Of a stretch of 64,000 nt of DNA, positions 25,701 to 39,482 are shown piece after piece. A program made the translations under genes and the position numbers. Below the pieces are notes generated by a model that was not told the DNA's origin, searched no databases, and saw nothing but the letters and a program-made list of their open reading frames with translations. Numbering within the stretch: the first letter of the stretch is position 1; every line of letters starts with the position of its first letter. The DNA lies in NCBI GenBank assembly GCA_019614645.1, contig JABWDB010000018.1, forward strand, positions 1,240,001 through 1,304,000. Direction: 5' to 3'. Source of the DNA: Stratiolaelaps scimitus (lineage: Eukaryota; Arthropoda; Arachnida; Mesostigmata; Laelapidae).

Positions 25701-26559
25701 ATTACTTCGATATCTAGCGAAGGTGTGCAACTGCTCCGGCTCATATTCCATAGCCGGACGTTCGAGTCTCCTACGACCACTTTGTGTTTCCCGATTGGAA
25801 TCCTGTCGGGGGCCGCTCTATTGTCTAATTCCCGGCCCGTGTTAGTGGAAATGGAAGGGGAGAGGCGGGAGAAATGGTCTCCTATCTGAAAGCTGTTCTA
25901 TAGCTATTACAGACAGCACTGTTCCAGAAGACCCCAGCGTACCAGCTAGAAACATGATTTCAGAACACTCAACAAGCTCAACAAACATCGGACACAACAA
26001 CTCGGCCCTATTATACAGCCTTACCCCGGAATACACATAGTGATAAATCGTGTGGAAATCACAACCCATCGCCGTTCACTGACAGACATAGGCATATGAC
26101 AGAATAGACAGACCAATGCATACAATGCCTATAATAAATTTCTTGCCATATAAATGGGCTACACTAATGGCTGGCCGACCCATAGACACAGCTATCCCTA
26201 TAGTTCAATACACCCACCCGGACAGCTTGGCACTAGAAATCGCGTGTTTTCTTGCTGCAATATCAGTGCACTGTGGTGAAGTCCATTGTTCGATGATCAT
26301 TTTCTCCTCGTCCACTTAGCGAACTCCTCAATCCACTGGGGGACTATTTCTGCAGCAGCAGCAGCGGCGGTGGCGGCGATGATGACCTACGGCTCAGATC
26401 GAGCAGGCCCTACAAACACGTGTACCGCGAAGTCAATCATGAAGACTCTCGGCGGGCACGCACCTTCGAGGCGACATCAAAAATATCACTAGTACTCGCA
26501 GAAAGCAACATTAGTAGGTGTTGTAGTAAGCGCTACATTTCGCGAGATCTTCATTGAAG

Positions 26560-27028
26560 TCGTGGCGTCTGAACGGATATCCGGATCTCACACGCTTAGC
26601 CATCGGCGACAAGCCATGCCTTTAGCAATGCTCTCTGAGGCTTCCACAACGATGTCGGGATTCCGTCCACTTTTGAAAGGTTTATCTTCGATGCGACGTT
26701 CTGCACGTTATAATCTGAAGATGCAAGGTGCTAGCTATAAGACTCATACACCGAAACATCCCACCCAATATGCAATACATTTTGCGCGACCATCGATGAA
26801 ACGTGTTGTCTACCATTTTTCCTGCTGGAAACTTGCTTACCATCCCAAGCCCTTCCGTAAATGTCTCATAACAGTGCATAGGCCAGTGTTGAGTTCGTGT
26901 CCGATCTCTCTACTTGGTAAATGCCGCTCGGAGTGGATTAAAGCCTTCATTTGATCGACATCAGCAATAACCAACAGCCGACCGGATCGAGGAGAACCTT
27001 CCGAGTGTCCACAATTACACTTTCGCTT
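26560..27028 (-). mobile_element. mariner transposon relic with internal deletion
   Basis: Read on the minus strand, 27028 to 26840 gives a mariner linker and second helix-turn-helix: GSPRSGRLLVIADVDQMKAL then REIGHELNTGLCTVMRHLRK. After only about 25 bp the reading moves to the C-terminal half of the catalytic domain in another frame: GRQHVSSMVAQ (position of DNARPHV) then IGWDVSVYESYS, a stop, HLASSDY (position of LGWEVLPHPPYSPDLAPSDY), at 26814-26707. A third frame gives GMACRRWLSV at 26620-26591, matching the GI-LP-RW-KV end block. Roughly 130 codons between the HTH and the second catalytic Asp are absent, and several stops are present. Its motifs differ from the copy at 60 kb, so it is a separate lineage. 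A (TC)n tract abuts the 5' side of the relic. Confidence 0.62.
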
Positions 27029-27038
27029 ATAGATATAT

Positions 27039-27072
27039 TCTTTCTCTTTCTCTCTCTCTCTCTCTCTCTTTC
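27039..27072. repeat. (TC)n tract next to mariner relic
   Basis: TTTCTCTTTC followed by ten or more TC units, beginning about 10 bp beyond the last recognisable mariner codon at 27028. Confidence 0.9.
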
Positions 27073-27534
27073 ACTTCGTACAAGTCACATATATTTGTTT
27101 TTGTGATTTTGCGATATGTCCTTGCGTTGTTCGAAATAAGAAGGTGAAATGCATGAATTTAGCCTCGCACACGTGACGGACCTCGATGATATTATGATCG
27201 TGATTATTTTTTTCAGTCATAGTCTGATATGGTACATACGCGAGCGGAAAGACAGCCGCAAACAGGCCGGTACGGACACATGTATCAATTCAATCATATG
27301 CATGTATATGGTAACGCCCGATGGCGAGTTCATATCTCGGCCTCGACTTATGCGACAGCTCAGTTTACACATAGACACAATACTAAAATAATGCGCAGGG
27401 AATAGACAAAATTTGATCAAACAAAAGATTAAAGTCTATTTTTGTATTCTACATCCCTGAATTTTTACTGTTCCTATTTGGAATATATATGCTTTGTTTA
27501 GATATCAGGTAACTTTCAAAATCAAATATACATA

Positions 27535-27559
27535 TTATATATATATATATATATATATA
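27535..27559. repeat. (TA)n microsatellite
   Basis: About twelve TA units in an AT-rich region. Confidence 0.9.
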
Positions 27560-28440
27560 GTTACTTTAACATGTATATGCTATTGCCTTCCCGGTTATTA
27601 TATATACCTTAGTTATTTTATAAATTGCGTTAATTACCATTTTATATACGTACTTCGTTATAAACAATTGACGTGTTTCATAGCCAGGCGAATGTTCCCT
27701 ATGGATTCCCCTTCTCATTTAGTTCCATGAAAGTTATTAACGATTCACGAAATTACCACAATATTGACCGAAATAGTTCGACTCATTGAAGTCGATCAGC
27801 TCCACCCATCAAGTTCCTTTTCTTTCCTCAAATACTCGACATTTCCTAACCTTAGATGGTGGGTCGTCGCCTTTTCCTCTTCGTAGTTGTACTGGTAATA
27901 GTGCTGGTCCGATATGGGGGTAGCAGGGGTTGGCCTCCATTGTTAGCCAGTCATCTATGAACCCGACTAAGCGAGAGAAAGAGGGAGAGTGAGAGAGTGG
28001 TCTACAGCACAACACAATGCCTCTACGAGACCGCAGCTAGCCGGAATGGGGCCACTGTGGGTCGTGCACGAGCGCCCGCACACAGACACCGCTGGCGGGG
28101 CATGCAACGGTGTATGCGGGAGTTGGGAGCAAGAGTTCATAACGTCCCTCATCAATCGTCATCGTCTCGGGGAGGGGGCTTCGACATCTCGACAACATTT
28201 GGCATCCAACCCAAAAGTGTGTGCGCCAATCCCCCGGCGTTCTACTGCTGCTGCTGTTCATCGATGTCTCGCCATGTCGTGGCGGCCTATGCCCTGGGAT
28301 GTCGCTCTATCCTCTGTGTCTGCGACGAGACGCTTATAGGTGAAGTTGTGCTCGATGTGTATCTGTGTAGATATAAGTGAAGCCGTCGACAGGCTCAACC
28401 ACCGACTCATACAACTACAACATTCCGATGGACACATACA

Positions 28441-28460
28441 AACACACACACACACACACA
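28441..28460. repeat. (AC)n microsatellite
   Basis: AACACACA type run of 20 bases. Confidence 0.85.
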
Positions 28461-29133
28461 ATAGAAGTCTACAGTTCGAGACTCACAACTTCGCACACAG
28501 GACACATTCGATAGTCGAACAGACTCCGGGAGCAGAGGGACCTGGGGACCGAGTGGGGCGACTCTATCGAATGAGCCCGGAGGAAAAAGAGACACCCGCC
28601 TGAGGCAGGGGCACCGCCAGCCAACTGTCCAGTGCCGGGACGGCCGGCAGCTGTCAATGAGGAAATGTCGCTTTCTGCAACGCCGAATGAAGAAGATCGC
28701 GAGAGACAGAGAGAGAGAGATAGAGAAAAAGAGAGAGTCGAAGTCAACAACAAACAAGGACATTTTACGCATTATTTGCTCCGGTCGAAATCGGCCAGAG
28801 TGCATCTATAACCGCTGCTCGTGGGCCTGCCTCGCTGGGGCCTGCTCCTGAGGCAGGGGTGCGATTGACAGACCGCTCAATGGTAACCGCTTTGTGGCAA
28901 AACACCAACGAACGCCCGACACGGCAGCTTCATGATCAGATGGTGCACTTAGTCACTTGGGGCAAGGAATCTACATTCGAAAGTCGGCCCGAAAGTAGCG
29001 TTTGCCGGCGATCGTACGATGCTGCAGTGAATCGGATTAGATCTCCTAATGGTGACCAGTCGATGTGGCGTTGTATTGTGTAATGCATAGGCTTTGGTGA
29101 GCCGGTATGTATGTGGCGTCGAAACATACTATC

Positions 29134-29148
29134 TGGCGCCCCCTATCA
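29134..29148 (-). promoter_or_regulatory. partial CTCF-like motif
   Basis: Read on the minus strand the site is TGATAGGGGGCGCCA. The AGGGGGCGC part matches the right half of the animal CTCF core; the left half does not. The next 30 bp contain a 20-bp-period duplication of TATCACATGT. Binding is not shown by sequence alone. Confidence 0.12.
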
Positions 29149-31167
29149 CATGTCACACGTCCACTATCACATGTAGCAAAGTCGGCCCAATAGTGATTAG
29201 CCTAAACACGTCAAATCGTAGCAGACACCTTGGTGGATCTTTGGATCTCTTCATCATCTTTCTCTAGCTGTGGACTCTTGCCAGGTGGTACAAGAGGTTC
29301 AAAAAAATAAAACAACCTTTAAACCAAAAGACTCGTAAGGCATCCCCAATGATAGCTTCCCATTGTAAGTTATACTGGACAAATGACACTTGTGAATCCT
29401 ACCCTGTAAGAGTTACTAATTAATTTTCCCCGGTTAATTAGCTATTTTTACTACTCTATCTAGCCAATCAACCTGGCGAGTTTGACGAGCACTCACAATT
29501 CATTGCCATCATATGTAGATCGATTGTGAGTGGATGTACACTCGAAAAGAAAATCAGGTAAAATATAGAGACAGCTTACTCTCTTTGTGTCTATGTAATC
29601 AGCTCATTTTGATCTCGTGCTAACATCAGTACCGTGATGTCGTATTGTAACGAACTGTAACGCTGACTGTGAAGATCTCCCTATGTGTTCTTCTAAAAGC
29701 GGCTCGATCCTTCCGGTCGCTGCGGCTGAATGGAAATCAACGAACGCTCGTCCGTGGCCGTTCTGAATGAGTCAGAGGTAATTTTCGATTATATTTATAT
29801 GTATATTTTGGGCCGCTTGTGAGGTTAATCGCCGACAACCCTTTTAAGGTCAAGGGTGAGTTTCATCGATCGGTGCTGAGTCTGTAAGAGAGTCAACCTG
29901 AACGGGTTGGCTGTCTACCAGGGCCGAGTTTCCGGATCACCGCTACAACCGTCGCGACCAGTGGACAAACGGATTGGACAGGGCTGTTTCAATCCCGAGT
30001 CATCCCATAATGTTCCCTCAGCTCTGACTCGCTTCCTCCTCACTAGCACCGGTCGTGCGGGCTGGCACCGAACTCCAGCAACGTCAAATCTGCCGAATCA
30101 GAATCACTTGGGAGTCCCTGCATGCATCCCCTGAGCTGCGGAAGAGGCGAACATCGATCGGTGGGGGCTGTACGGCTGGACATCCCCCCCCCTTCCCCAG
30201 CGGACGAGAATGTGCGACGAGCGCGAGTGGATCAGCAGCACTTTGGAACATCTGGAAGGACATCTCGAAACGCCGCGGCACAGGGCTCTGGCAGGCGGAC
30301 TGCGTCTGTCTACCGGAGTTCGATAGCAGTGCGGAGAGGAGGAGGAGTTGCTAGCGCTCGTCCTCACGTCAGGGTTGAAACGACAAGAAGAAAAGGCTGC
30401 TGCCGGTGGCCGAACCTAGACCACCATTCGGTGGTCGTTACGAAAGCGGTGATTAGGAGAAGAGCACAAAATAGCCGAACGCGAGTTCGAGCCGTCGCTC
30501 GCTGACGCGCAGCGGGACAACAAGCGACAGGAAATGCGGCCAATCGCGAGAGAACGCCAGCCTGTGCCGTTATATGGAAAGCTGTGCCGCTCGCCGCGGT
30601 CTCGAACCGCGTCATGTCGATCGCGGCGAGATGGAACTTGTGGTCGGTTAGACAACGGGGCTCCGTCATCATCCGATGTTTGCGTTCGACCGACGGCGCT
30701 ACTCAGAGAGCGAGAGGTGAGAGAGATAGATCTAGCACTTTGTACGGACCAAGTGGCTAGGCAGAGAGATCGGGTTATTTGTATGATGATGGCTGAAATA
30801 GCCAGCTAGGCAGCAATCTACCATTGTGGCGTTGCATTTATGCGGAATTGTTTTTGAAGCACGATGCGAATTAACTCGAATGATTCGAGTCTGCAGGTGG
30901 TTTCGAGGACTGATTTTCATCCATAGGTAGTTATGTGTAACGGAACTTGATCGGCTATCAGATAGCTACAAAAGATCTCTCATTCATATATATATAGATA
31001 CATCGATAGATATACTATATAATAACGTATATAGATTACTTGAGGAGCCAAATCTATAAATATGGCGAGCACAGAACGAACGCCTCTGTTGAGGAGGCCG
31101 AAGAAGTACACGACACTAATGATCACGGAACGCAGGTAGAATCACACATCGCTATGGTTAATGCAAA

Positions 31168-31271
<104 letters not shown>

Positions 31272-31828
31272 CCACTCTCGTCTCATGTGTGAACGCCTTC
31301 AATGAGTTTATATTTGTGTATAGCTTCTAGGTGTTCGAACAAATGCCGATGTTTTTGTCTCGTGTAAATGCGTCAAATTAGTTCAATGTCTATTATGTGT
31401 TGCTGTGACTCTACAAGGTGTAATGTCAGGGACGCGAACAATGACTACGCATGTATGCGCATCGGCCTCATAAAATGCCACGGCCCGCGTTTGCACTGCC
31501 ACCCGCAAACTAGAAGAATCGTCGTAGTATCAAAAATGATGGGATGGTCCTCGTCTCCTCGTCCGTTGCGTTCTGCTTGATTATCTCGTAAAATGCGCTC
31601 ACGGGTATCAGAATAGTAATCCCATCCAGGGAACGGGCCCAGACGCAAAGATATCGCGCGGAATGATTGTGACGAACCAAACCGGATCAGGCAGATGACA
31701 ACGTGGAAATGCACAGTTCTCCTGTGTTGTTATTGTGTTCCGCGTTGCGGCTGACTTCTGAGCGCCGCTTTCAACATGCTTAAGTCAGCCAAGTTCCACA
31801 TGTTTATTATACAAATATAGCCACTTAC

Positions 31829-31886
31829 CCCGATAGCCATTTTCCAAAGGCCTGACTTCGACTGTTCGATAGAGCTCGAACGAATG
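31829..31886 (-). CDS. candidate internal exon (58 nt), unknown protein
   Basis: On the minus strand a pyrimidine-rich tract (CTCTCCTGTCTCATGCTACT, then ACCCGTTCAG) ends at an acceptor before 31886, and a consensus donor GTAAGTGG follows 31829. The segment is open in all three frames. The frame starting at the acceptor reads HSFELYRTVEVRPLENGYR and ends one base into a codon. No family is recognised. A 187-codon minus-strand ORF also spans this place but is low in complexity. I infer an exon only from the splice strings, so this is a candidate, not an identified gene. Confidence 0.25.
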
Positions 31887-32431
31887 CTGAACGGGTAGTA
31901 GCATGAGACAGGAGAGCGGAAAAGCGAGGCTTGGGTCGACGGCGACGGTGGCGGGGTGCGGCAGCAGAAGCAACGGGAGTAGCACAAGGAATCGCGTCGA
32001 TCCCCGCAGTTCAAGTGGGCCATCTCATATAGCTGCGGTATACATAGCTGGCGTTTGGCCACAAATGTTCCCCCTTTGGATTTAAAGGCGACTCGCGACT
32101 TGAGAAGGCGGCGACCACAGCGGCGCGGTTTCCCATTAAGACGCCCGGTGGCGGCGGTGGCGGCGGCGGCGGCCGGAGACGATTCGGCCGAGACCACAAG
32201 TGACTTCACAGCAAAGCATGAACAGAGACAAGGGGAACAAGGCCCTGCCGTTGTTTGTTTCTTGTGATCGAGCAGCGTTCGCGCGCCGTTCATCGACAGA
32301 CAATAAATGGCTTCGATCGCTAGCTAGCAGCCAGCTAACTAACCCTTCCGTTGGCCGGCATCATATGCAATGGCTCTCTCCGGTTGCCTGGGGCTGTCAG
32401 CGCTCGCGGCCGAGACCGCCATCACGGGCGC

Positions 32432-32434
<3 letters not shown>

Positions 32435-32462
<28 letters not shown>
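32435..32462. repeat. (AT)14 microsatellite
   Basis: Uninterrupted AT immediately after a GC-rich block. Confidence 0.95.
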
Positions 32463-33714
32463 CATCTAGAAACGGCTCTGCTTTCGGTGAGTATCGTAAC
32501 TGTAGCTTTACCCTCAAGATAGGCTCTACTACGGCCATTCATTAACAGTAAATACAGAATGAACACGACAAAACGACACGATGCAGAAATAGAAACTTGT
32601 ATTAAGCAGAGATGCAGGAATACAGACTTGTATAATTAGTAGTAATGACAGACTGTCCATTTATTGGCCAACAAAGATGACACGTTGATCCGTTTGTTAA
32701 TTAGTGGGTTAATCGATTTTGGCTCGATTACAACGGTAGTTAACTCCGGGGGAACAATGAACAACTCGATTGACTCGACCTGACTTGTTGATTCATAATG
32801 AATGCTCCAGCATCGTCGTTTCCAGGACATTTTTCAAATCTAGAAACATCTAGGCTAGCAGATACAGCGCCAAGTTGAACCCCATAGACAAGCAAATACA
32901 ATCGGACACGTTTTAGTTAATTAAAATCTACCTAACCAGAATGAGCATGTTAAATTGATATGTCATCATTCTGTATGATCTCAATGAATGATCTGAATCG
33001 TCCGCTGGCGTCCCACCGTCACCACAGCGAGCCGCAACACTAACCGAGATGATTAGTGCATTAACAGCTGATGACTGTTTTACTTCGTGGCTTATCGAGT
33101 ACCCCGGATTATACAGCTGCAGTGCAAGGCTAACGCAGAGATCTGCCTCGAAATATCAAAATCATCATTCCCTCATCCCCGGCAAACCTGCCCACGTCAG
33201 GCCTACCCACGCCGCTGCGCAGAGACACATTTGTCATTTGTTTTGTGAGCATTGCCGCTCTCGACATCGCCGCAGACATCCTTATGTCGCACTACACCAC
33301 AGCACAGGACTTGATCAGGGTGGTGGTTTCACGATAACCATCTCCGGCTGCTCCTACTGCGGCGGCGGCCGCGCCAATGGCGGCCTTCTGCTCGAGGTTT
33401 GAAATTCGAGAATTATCCTAGCCATCGCGCGGCGGCGGCTGCGGCCTGGTGCAAGTGTATTACTTTGAGGTCTTTATTAAGTCCCTCGGCTCACATCTCA
33501 AACGAAGAGACACATTGAAGGTACTGCAGAGCAGCGGGGTCTCCTCGGCCTCCGCCAAGTCACACAGTGATTTCTCTCTTTACCCAACCACCAGCTCCTC
33601 CACTAAGCTGAGCGCTAGGCGTATTAATACAATGATGCTGGTGCTGCTGCCGCTGCTTCCGGCGGTGCTGGATACGATGTTGATGCTGATTGTGATTATT
33701 ACTCTCGATGTGAG

Positions 33715-33738
33715 AGAGACGAGAGAGAGAGAGAGAGA
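33715..33738. repeat. (GA)n microsatellite
   Basis: GAGAGACGAGAGA leading into uninterrupted GA. Confidence 0.85.
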
Positions 33739-34033
33739 AAGAGGGTGATTTATCTGATATCGGATTCTTATCGTTGCTCCGGCGGCAGCGGCGACTTTAC
33801 TTTGCCAAGAAAAGGAGGCTCATCGCGCTCTCGCACCGACAGTGGACCCGTTTCGTTATCTTACCGACTCTCGAGGGACTCGCTCGCTCGCTCGCTGGCT
33901 GGCGAACCTTACCCACTGCTTGAGTAAGCTTGAAGCTGAGAGCATTGAGTGAAATACTCAGTGGCGGGTAAAAAACAGAGTGGAAGGAAGGCAGGGTACG
34001 GAGACAGATATGATGATGCTGAAATGATTTCAG

Positions 34034-34052
34034 ATATATATATATATATATA
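34034..34052. repeat. (AT)n microsatellite
   Basis: About nine AT units. Confidence 0.85.
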
Positions 34053-36128
34053 ATAGCACCGTGGGCGTGCAACGTAGTGAAATTTGTGTACGCAGAAATA
34101 TTGTCATATGCAATCACTTCGATGATCGTACGTGGGCGTAGGCGAGTACGGGTAGCACTGATATGTATTACAGGTGATTTATTTATGATTCCCATTAACA
34201 GCCGGGGATCTCCCTCGTGTACTTCAAGTGTATTTTCCGCTGTCACCGAGGGATACATATGTAGAACGAAGTTGTCCAAACAATAGTCAATTCAATTCAA
34301 ATTATAGTTTATCTCTTGGAATTGCAACGCCAAGGCCACATGCGTTCATGTGCTCGGAATGCTTGGAAACTCGCTACCGTTTACCGAACACGCTTTATCG
34401 AAGAAATAAATCTATATATTATATATTCAAAGTTTTTTACACACTCGTCAAGAGAAAGACAGTTGGTATTTCCTGCAAGCCCTGTACAACACACAGGATG
34501 AAGGTCAAGCTTTCTTGGTTTATTAAAGGAAAAGAAATTTTTTCAATGCTGAAATTCTCTTACATTAAATGTCATCAAGCAGCAGGACTCGGATCTGACA
34601 TGTCGTGATTGTCTGGAAATTCAACAGATATTCCACCACTTAACATATTAGCTACGGTGATATGACCCTTCACTGGTGCTGGCGACAACTCGCCTCGCTT
34701 CTCTGTACCGCAACTGTCCAGCAATGATTGTTTAGGTGTTCGTGTGCGGGATCGGCGTGAGGACTGAGCTATCGACCAATTTCATTGATCGTTGTATTAT
34801 TGTGACGATGATGATGAGGCGAATCTGCAGGCGCGGGATTAACGTGAGAGGCACGCAGTAGTCGTTCTCAGGTACCTGAGTCTCCGGTACGAGGTGGACC
34901 TGGTAAATCCAGCTCTGGCGCCGATCTGTGCCCTCCTCAGGCGTGATAGATTGAAGGATACCTAATCATGATGCGCGTATATATGCATATACGAAATCGG
35001 CCACGTGACAACCTAACGAGTTCTTTTACCAACAATCTCTCATCTATAGCCCCCGCAAATGGTCTGGAGGTTGCGTCGTTTTGTGTGCGCGCGCGCCTCC
35101 TCCTTCTCTACGACCATGACTGATAGGACTTGATCAGTCTGCTCGTGGGTTTGCTGTTGTTAGACACGTAGTAAATGCTGTGTTAGTCACTGATGTGATG
35201 GTGTCCTCCAATTGTCCATTGGTTTACATCATAAATGAATGAGTGAATAAGTCCGCCCTACTTATTCGAGCAATGGCGCACTTATTGATCATGACAGAGG
35301 GATAGCTCACATACTGCACAAGTATCCTCAATCACATGTATATCTCTACTGGAAGGGTTATGTGCTGCAGGAAAAAATAGGCGATGATCATGATCAATGG
35401 TGTCCCAGGAGCGGTTCAATATAGGAGAAGGCGTTCGCGATCAGAAAAAAATGACAAGTCGGACTCCGACCTCAGACAAAGGACTGGGTTGATTGCATGC
35501 AGCAATCGTATGCAATGTCCAAGCTTAACGAAACCTGCGGCTCAGGCTCTGATCACGAGTTGGACTTCATTCATTGGCAACAGAGCGTACACAACGAGAT
35601 ACCAGGCAATTGCAAGGTTGGTTTGCATCATAGGTACCATAGAATGGCATAGCCGAAGGGGACAATCGGCTGGGTACAATCTGCTTATTTACAATTAGGT
35701 CGATTCGATTTTTTTTTCTCCGAGAAAATTATATGAAAACATACCTCGTGGCCAACCCGTGAGAAACACGAAGGCATTAAGCTGATGGTTTCATCGAAAT
35801 CCAACGGCGCGTTGGGACGAGGCGGTACATTCGAGACGGCGTGGGCTCATCTAGCCCCTGACGCCGCTGTGCCTGTATCAGCCATGTTGTTATCGAGGCT
35901 AAGACGACACTGCTTGTGAGCTGCGATCTCTAGAAGGTAATGGAATCTTCGAAGAAAAGTGCCGTATCGGTTAAAATATAGATGAAATACCTATTGATTC
36001 TGTGAGCCTAACTTCTGTGAGCTCGTGAGGCATCCGTTATTTTGAGACGGGTCATCTGACTCTAACGTTTACAGTGACGCTGATTCAAGGTCGAGACCTA
36101 GGTCAGTTCGCTCCGTTAGGCGCCCTAG

Positions 36129-36144
36129 AGCCAATGCATTGGCT
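36129..36144. repeat. perfect 16-bp palindrome
   Basis: AGCCAATGCATTGGCT is fully self-complementary and contains two inverted CCAAT pentamers. Confidence 0.75.
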
Positions 36145-39100
36145 GGTGTCTAGTCGTACACTATAACACTATGTGATTAAGCAACGTGGTTGGACGGTGA
36201 GTGACGCTCGAGGGGGCGAGTTATATTTAGTGCTTTGTGGGGACAGGTCCTTTGGACGAAATTTATACATTTCTACATGTAGCGACCCAGTGTACCTGAT
36301 CCGGTAGCGATAGTGCTACCGTTACTAGCATTGTACTGACCGCCTCCGTAAACAATAAAGAAAAAAATCAGCCCAAATTCCAATTTCTAATCTAGCTGAT
36401 CTAATGAATTTGATTGACTTTTACTAATACTTATCACGTTAGTACACATTACCATCGCTCGCTCTCGTGAGAAAATCGCCTCCGAAGCAGCTTCCCAATT
36501 TCTAACTAAAATGCCTAAAATGCCTCACGCATTCAAATTTAAAAATGGGCCTGGCCACTCTGATGAAGAAGCAATGACTAAACCAGTTGTACTACTAAAA
36601 CGTTGTTGTATAGGGCTTTTAGCCGAGATGTAACCTTTGGAAGACAGGTTATCACTTCTGTTTTGAGTTGCGCCTTTCAAGCGTCGCATCTCCTTTGTTG
36701 CATATGTTACCTTCAGTTGGCATCTTCCTATAAACTGAAAACCAAGCTGTGCAGGACAGATTATCGTGTAGAGTATAATGTGCAATTGTCTACTTCGTGA
36801 AGGTTTGCAACGTACTACGCGAGAACGTGTTGATCAGCTCGCTGCATTGAACAGGAAGGGGTGTCTGATCGACTCACAATACGCGTCAATCGCGAGTGAT
36901 GCGTCTGGAGTCCATCACCACTAAACTAACCAATTATAATTCTTAATAATTAACTACATTACATTCCACCGAGCATCGATTCATCATAATTGGTACCTCT
37001 TGCATATGGTAATTAACTAATAATCGATAGACGATGTGGCAAGACATAAAGCGAAAAATATGATTGTAAGCCAGCGATGATGTATAAGCCAATTATACAA
37101 TATCTATAAGATTCTAATAATTCTTTAGCACCTCCTAAGGATCTGTTATTATATCATAGCACACATAGTAACACTCTTTATTCAAATATGTTTACGCGAC
37201 AACCACACGGCCCACCGATATTGCGGACACAGTAAGATATTCGCTGAAATCCGCCCTACCTTTGTTTCGTTTGAAAACAGCCCGAGTTACCGTTGGCTTT
37301 TAATGGCTGCCGGCGAAAAAAAAATGCAATACGCCGCCAAATACCTATCTGCACCCTGCCTGCAGGTATCCGTCTGTGCCACCTACGCAGCGCGAAGTGT
37401 CATCCTGTCAGGGGTACTTGGGCGTAATTGCTCGCTGCTTCGTGCTTCTCATTGCCGACTCCTGAGTGACCCCGTTCTCGCTTTACCGCCCCCTCAACCA
37501 CCACTTACACCCACACGCATACAAGCGAGCGCAAGCTCGAATATAGACTCATGCAGAAACAACGGCAGTGGCTGCTGCTGTCGCCGCCGCCGCCGCTGTA
37601 GGGGCGGCCTTCGCTTGAATTCTTCACCACAGCTCGACCGCAGACCTCTTTGCGAGCCGGTTTGCAATCGTTCGTCCACGGGAAGAAGGTAGAACGCGGT
37701 AGTTCGTGATCCCGGTGCCAATGCAGACGGGAAACAGACGCTGAGATAAACAGTAAGAGAGAATAAAGCTGAAGATAGTTTTTTTTCTATCTGTATCAGC
37801 TATCATCGTCCACCCCTCCCCTCTGCCGGCGACGCGTGGCGGCGTCGTTGACTCGCCGAAGCCGGCCAATGATGACTGGCGGTCCTCGGGCCACGAACCG
37901 GCCACGAACCGAGAACCATAGTGATACACTATATTAAAAAACAATAGCGCGCGACAACTGCTTGCCAAAGCCAGCAGTTTTTTTTTTATTTTCTGCTGCG
38001 CGCTTCGTGAGAATTAAATTTGACACCTCGCCCGCGCAAAGTGCGCTCGGTGCCTTCACCTCGGTCGATGCACACCGGCCGGGCGCAGCCGGTACAGCCT
38101 AAACTGGTGTTCAGGCGCGAGTCGTCTCCAACGAGAATTACTATTCTGCCGAGGCTGTCGCAAAGTAGTATAGTACTGTGCTGATGGTGGTAGTGGTGCT
38201 GGGTTCGCGGTTCGCTTTTTATGTGTGTGCAATATAAATGTTAGCGCTTAGCGTCGTCGTGGTCGACAGCTCTTGGAGTGCGGCAGTAGAGAGCTGGGGG
38301 AGTGGGCGCCGACAAAGAAATCGACGAGACCGAGCAGGTTCGTACCTATGTACATATATACATACTCACACACACACACACACCGACCTAGATAAATAGA
38401 TACACATAGATCGACAGATAGATCGTATGGTATAGTCAGGGAGAGCGCGCAGACAGATATGGGCACAGCGTCGTGCTTGCTCTCCACACCGTTAAATGCA
38501 AGCCGTCGTTGGGTGTGTCAACACCGTGTGCTGATGTCTCCTTAAACACCTTGAGACACCGCTAGCCCCCTGAATTCCACTTAATAGATTCGAGACCGGC
38601 CTTTTTTTTCATGGTCGTGACAACCACGAATTCGAGTTACTCTAAGGCGGTGCCATTCCACTTTGGTAAAATGTCCATGTGGGTATATATATCGGCGCGG
38701 CCCGCCAACATCGACCAAGAGCCCGTAATTAGCTCGAGACCACACTCTTGGCACTTCGTTCTCGACGAGACGAATGCAGAACTGCCGCCGCTACCTCTGC
38801 CTGCCTCTGGTCGCCTCTCGAGAACAAAAAAAAAGCCGTGTTCCACCGTAATCTCACTCGGCTTTAGGCCGCCAAAGACCGAGAGGACTTCTGCTCTTCC
38901 CTGTGGCGTCCCATTCGCTTCTGTATGACTTGAGCTATCCGCTTTCGGCAAAGGATCAGCGGAAATAATTGGAAATTGCCCCCGGGTGGCCTCGTTCGCC
39001 AATGCCTCTTCGTTAGCCTCGACCACAAAGACGATCACGAGCACAAATGCCCGTCGTCTCACTACCGCAAACTGCCCATCCCCCAGTACCCCCCAACCGA

Positions 39101-39440
39101 CCCTCCCTCCCCCGTGCTGCTCTATCGTCGCGTCGCTAGCTCCAATGGCGTAGCAAGCAATTAGGACCGAATCCCGCCCTGGCTGTTGTCAAAATGTCGA
39201 CGTTCTGGATATTTTCACTTGAGCAGCGTAAGCAGTGGTCATAGCATAGCCTGTGTCTTGCTTTGGCCAAATGACGTGTAGGAAGTAGCTAACGGTCGGA
39301 AAGCCATTCGTCGGCTCCAACTATTCACTGCTGGTACGTTCATACTGAAGCTCGAGAGATCTACAATGAATGTGTCGTCGGGGAGACCATAGATGTGCGA
39401 TTATACTCCGTTGAAATTGAGCGTCCCCATGAACTACTAC

Positions 39441-39441
39441 A

Positions 39442-39482
<41 letters not shown>

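Larger units (their letters stand above)
16480..26559. other. no recognisable gene; largely non-coding
   Basis: 17580-18940 and 19880-20640 are AT-rich and empty. A minus-strand ORF at 21061-21309 begins with a signal-peptide-like MGEVVAIVAVLLSAIVL and has a possible donor (CTGA|GTGAGG) just after it. At 24011-24028 a plus frame carries VDSGAT, the retropepsin active-site string, without other protease sequence. GC-rich blocks at about 23040-23480 and 24640-25060 contain GCC and CA repeats. Confidence 0.55.

Noticed and set aside
31730..32293. 187-codon minus-strand ORF as a single-exon gene
   Set aside because: Poly-Ala/Pro simple sequence dominates; only the 58-nt splice-bounded part is worth keeping as an exon candidate.
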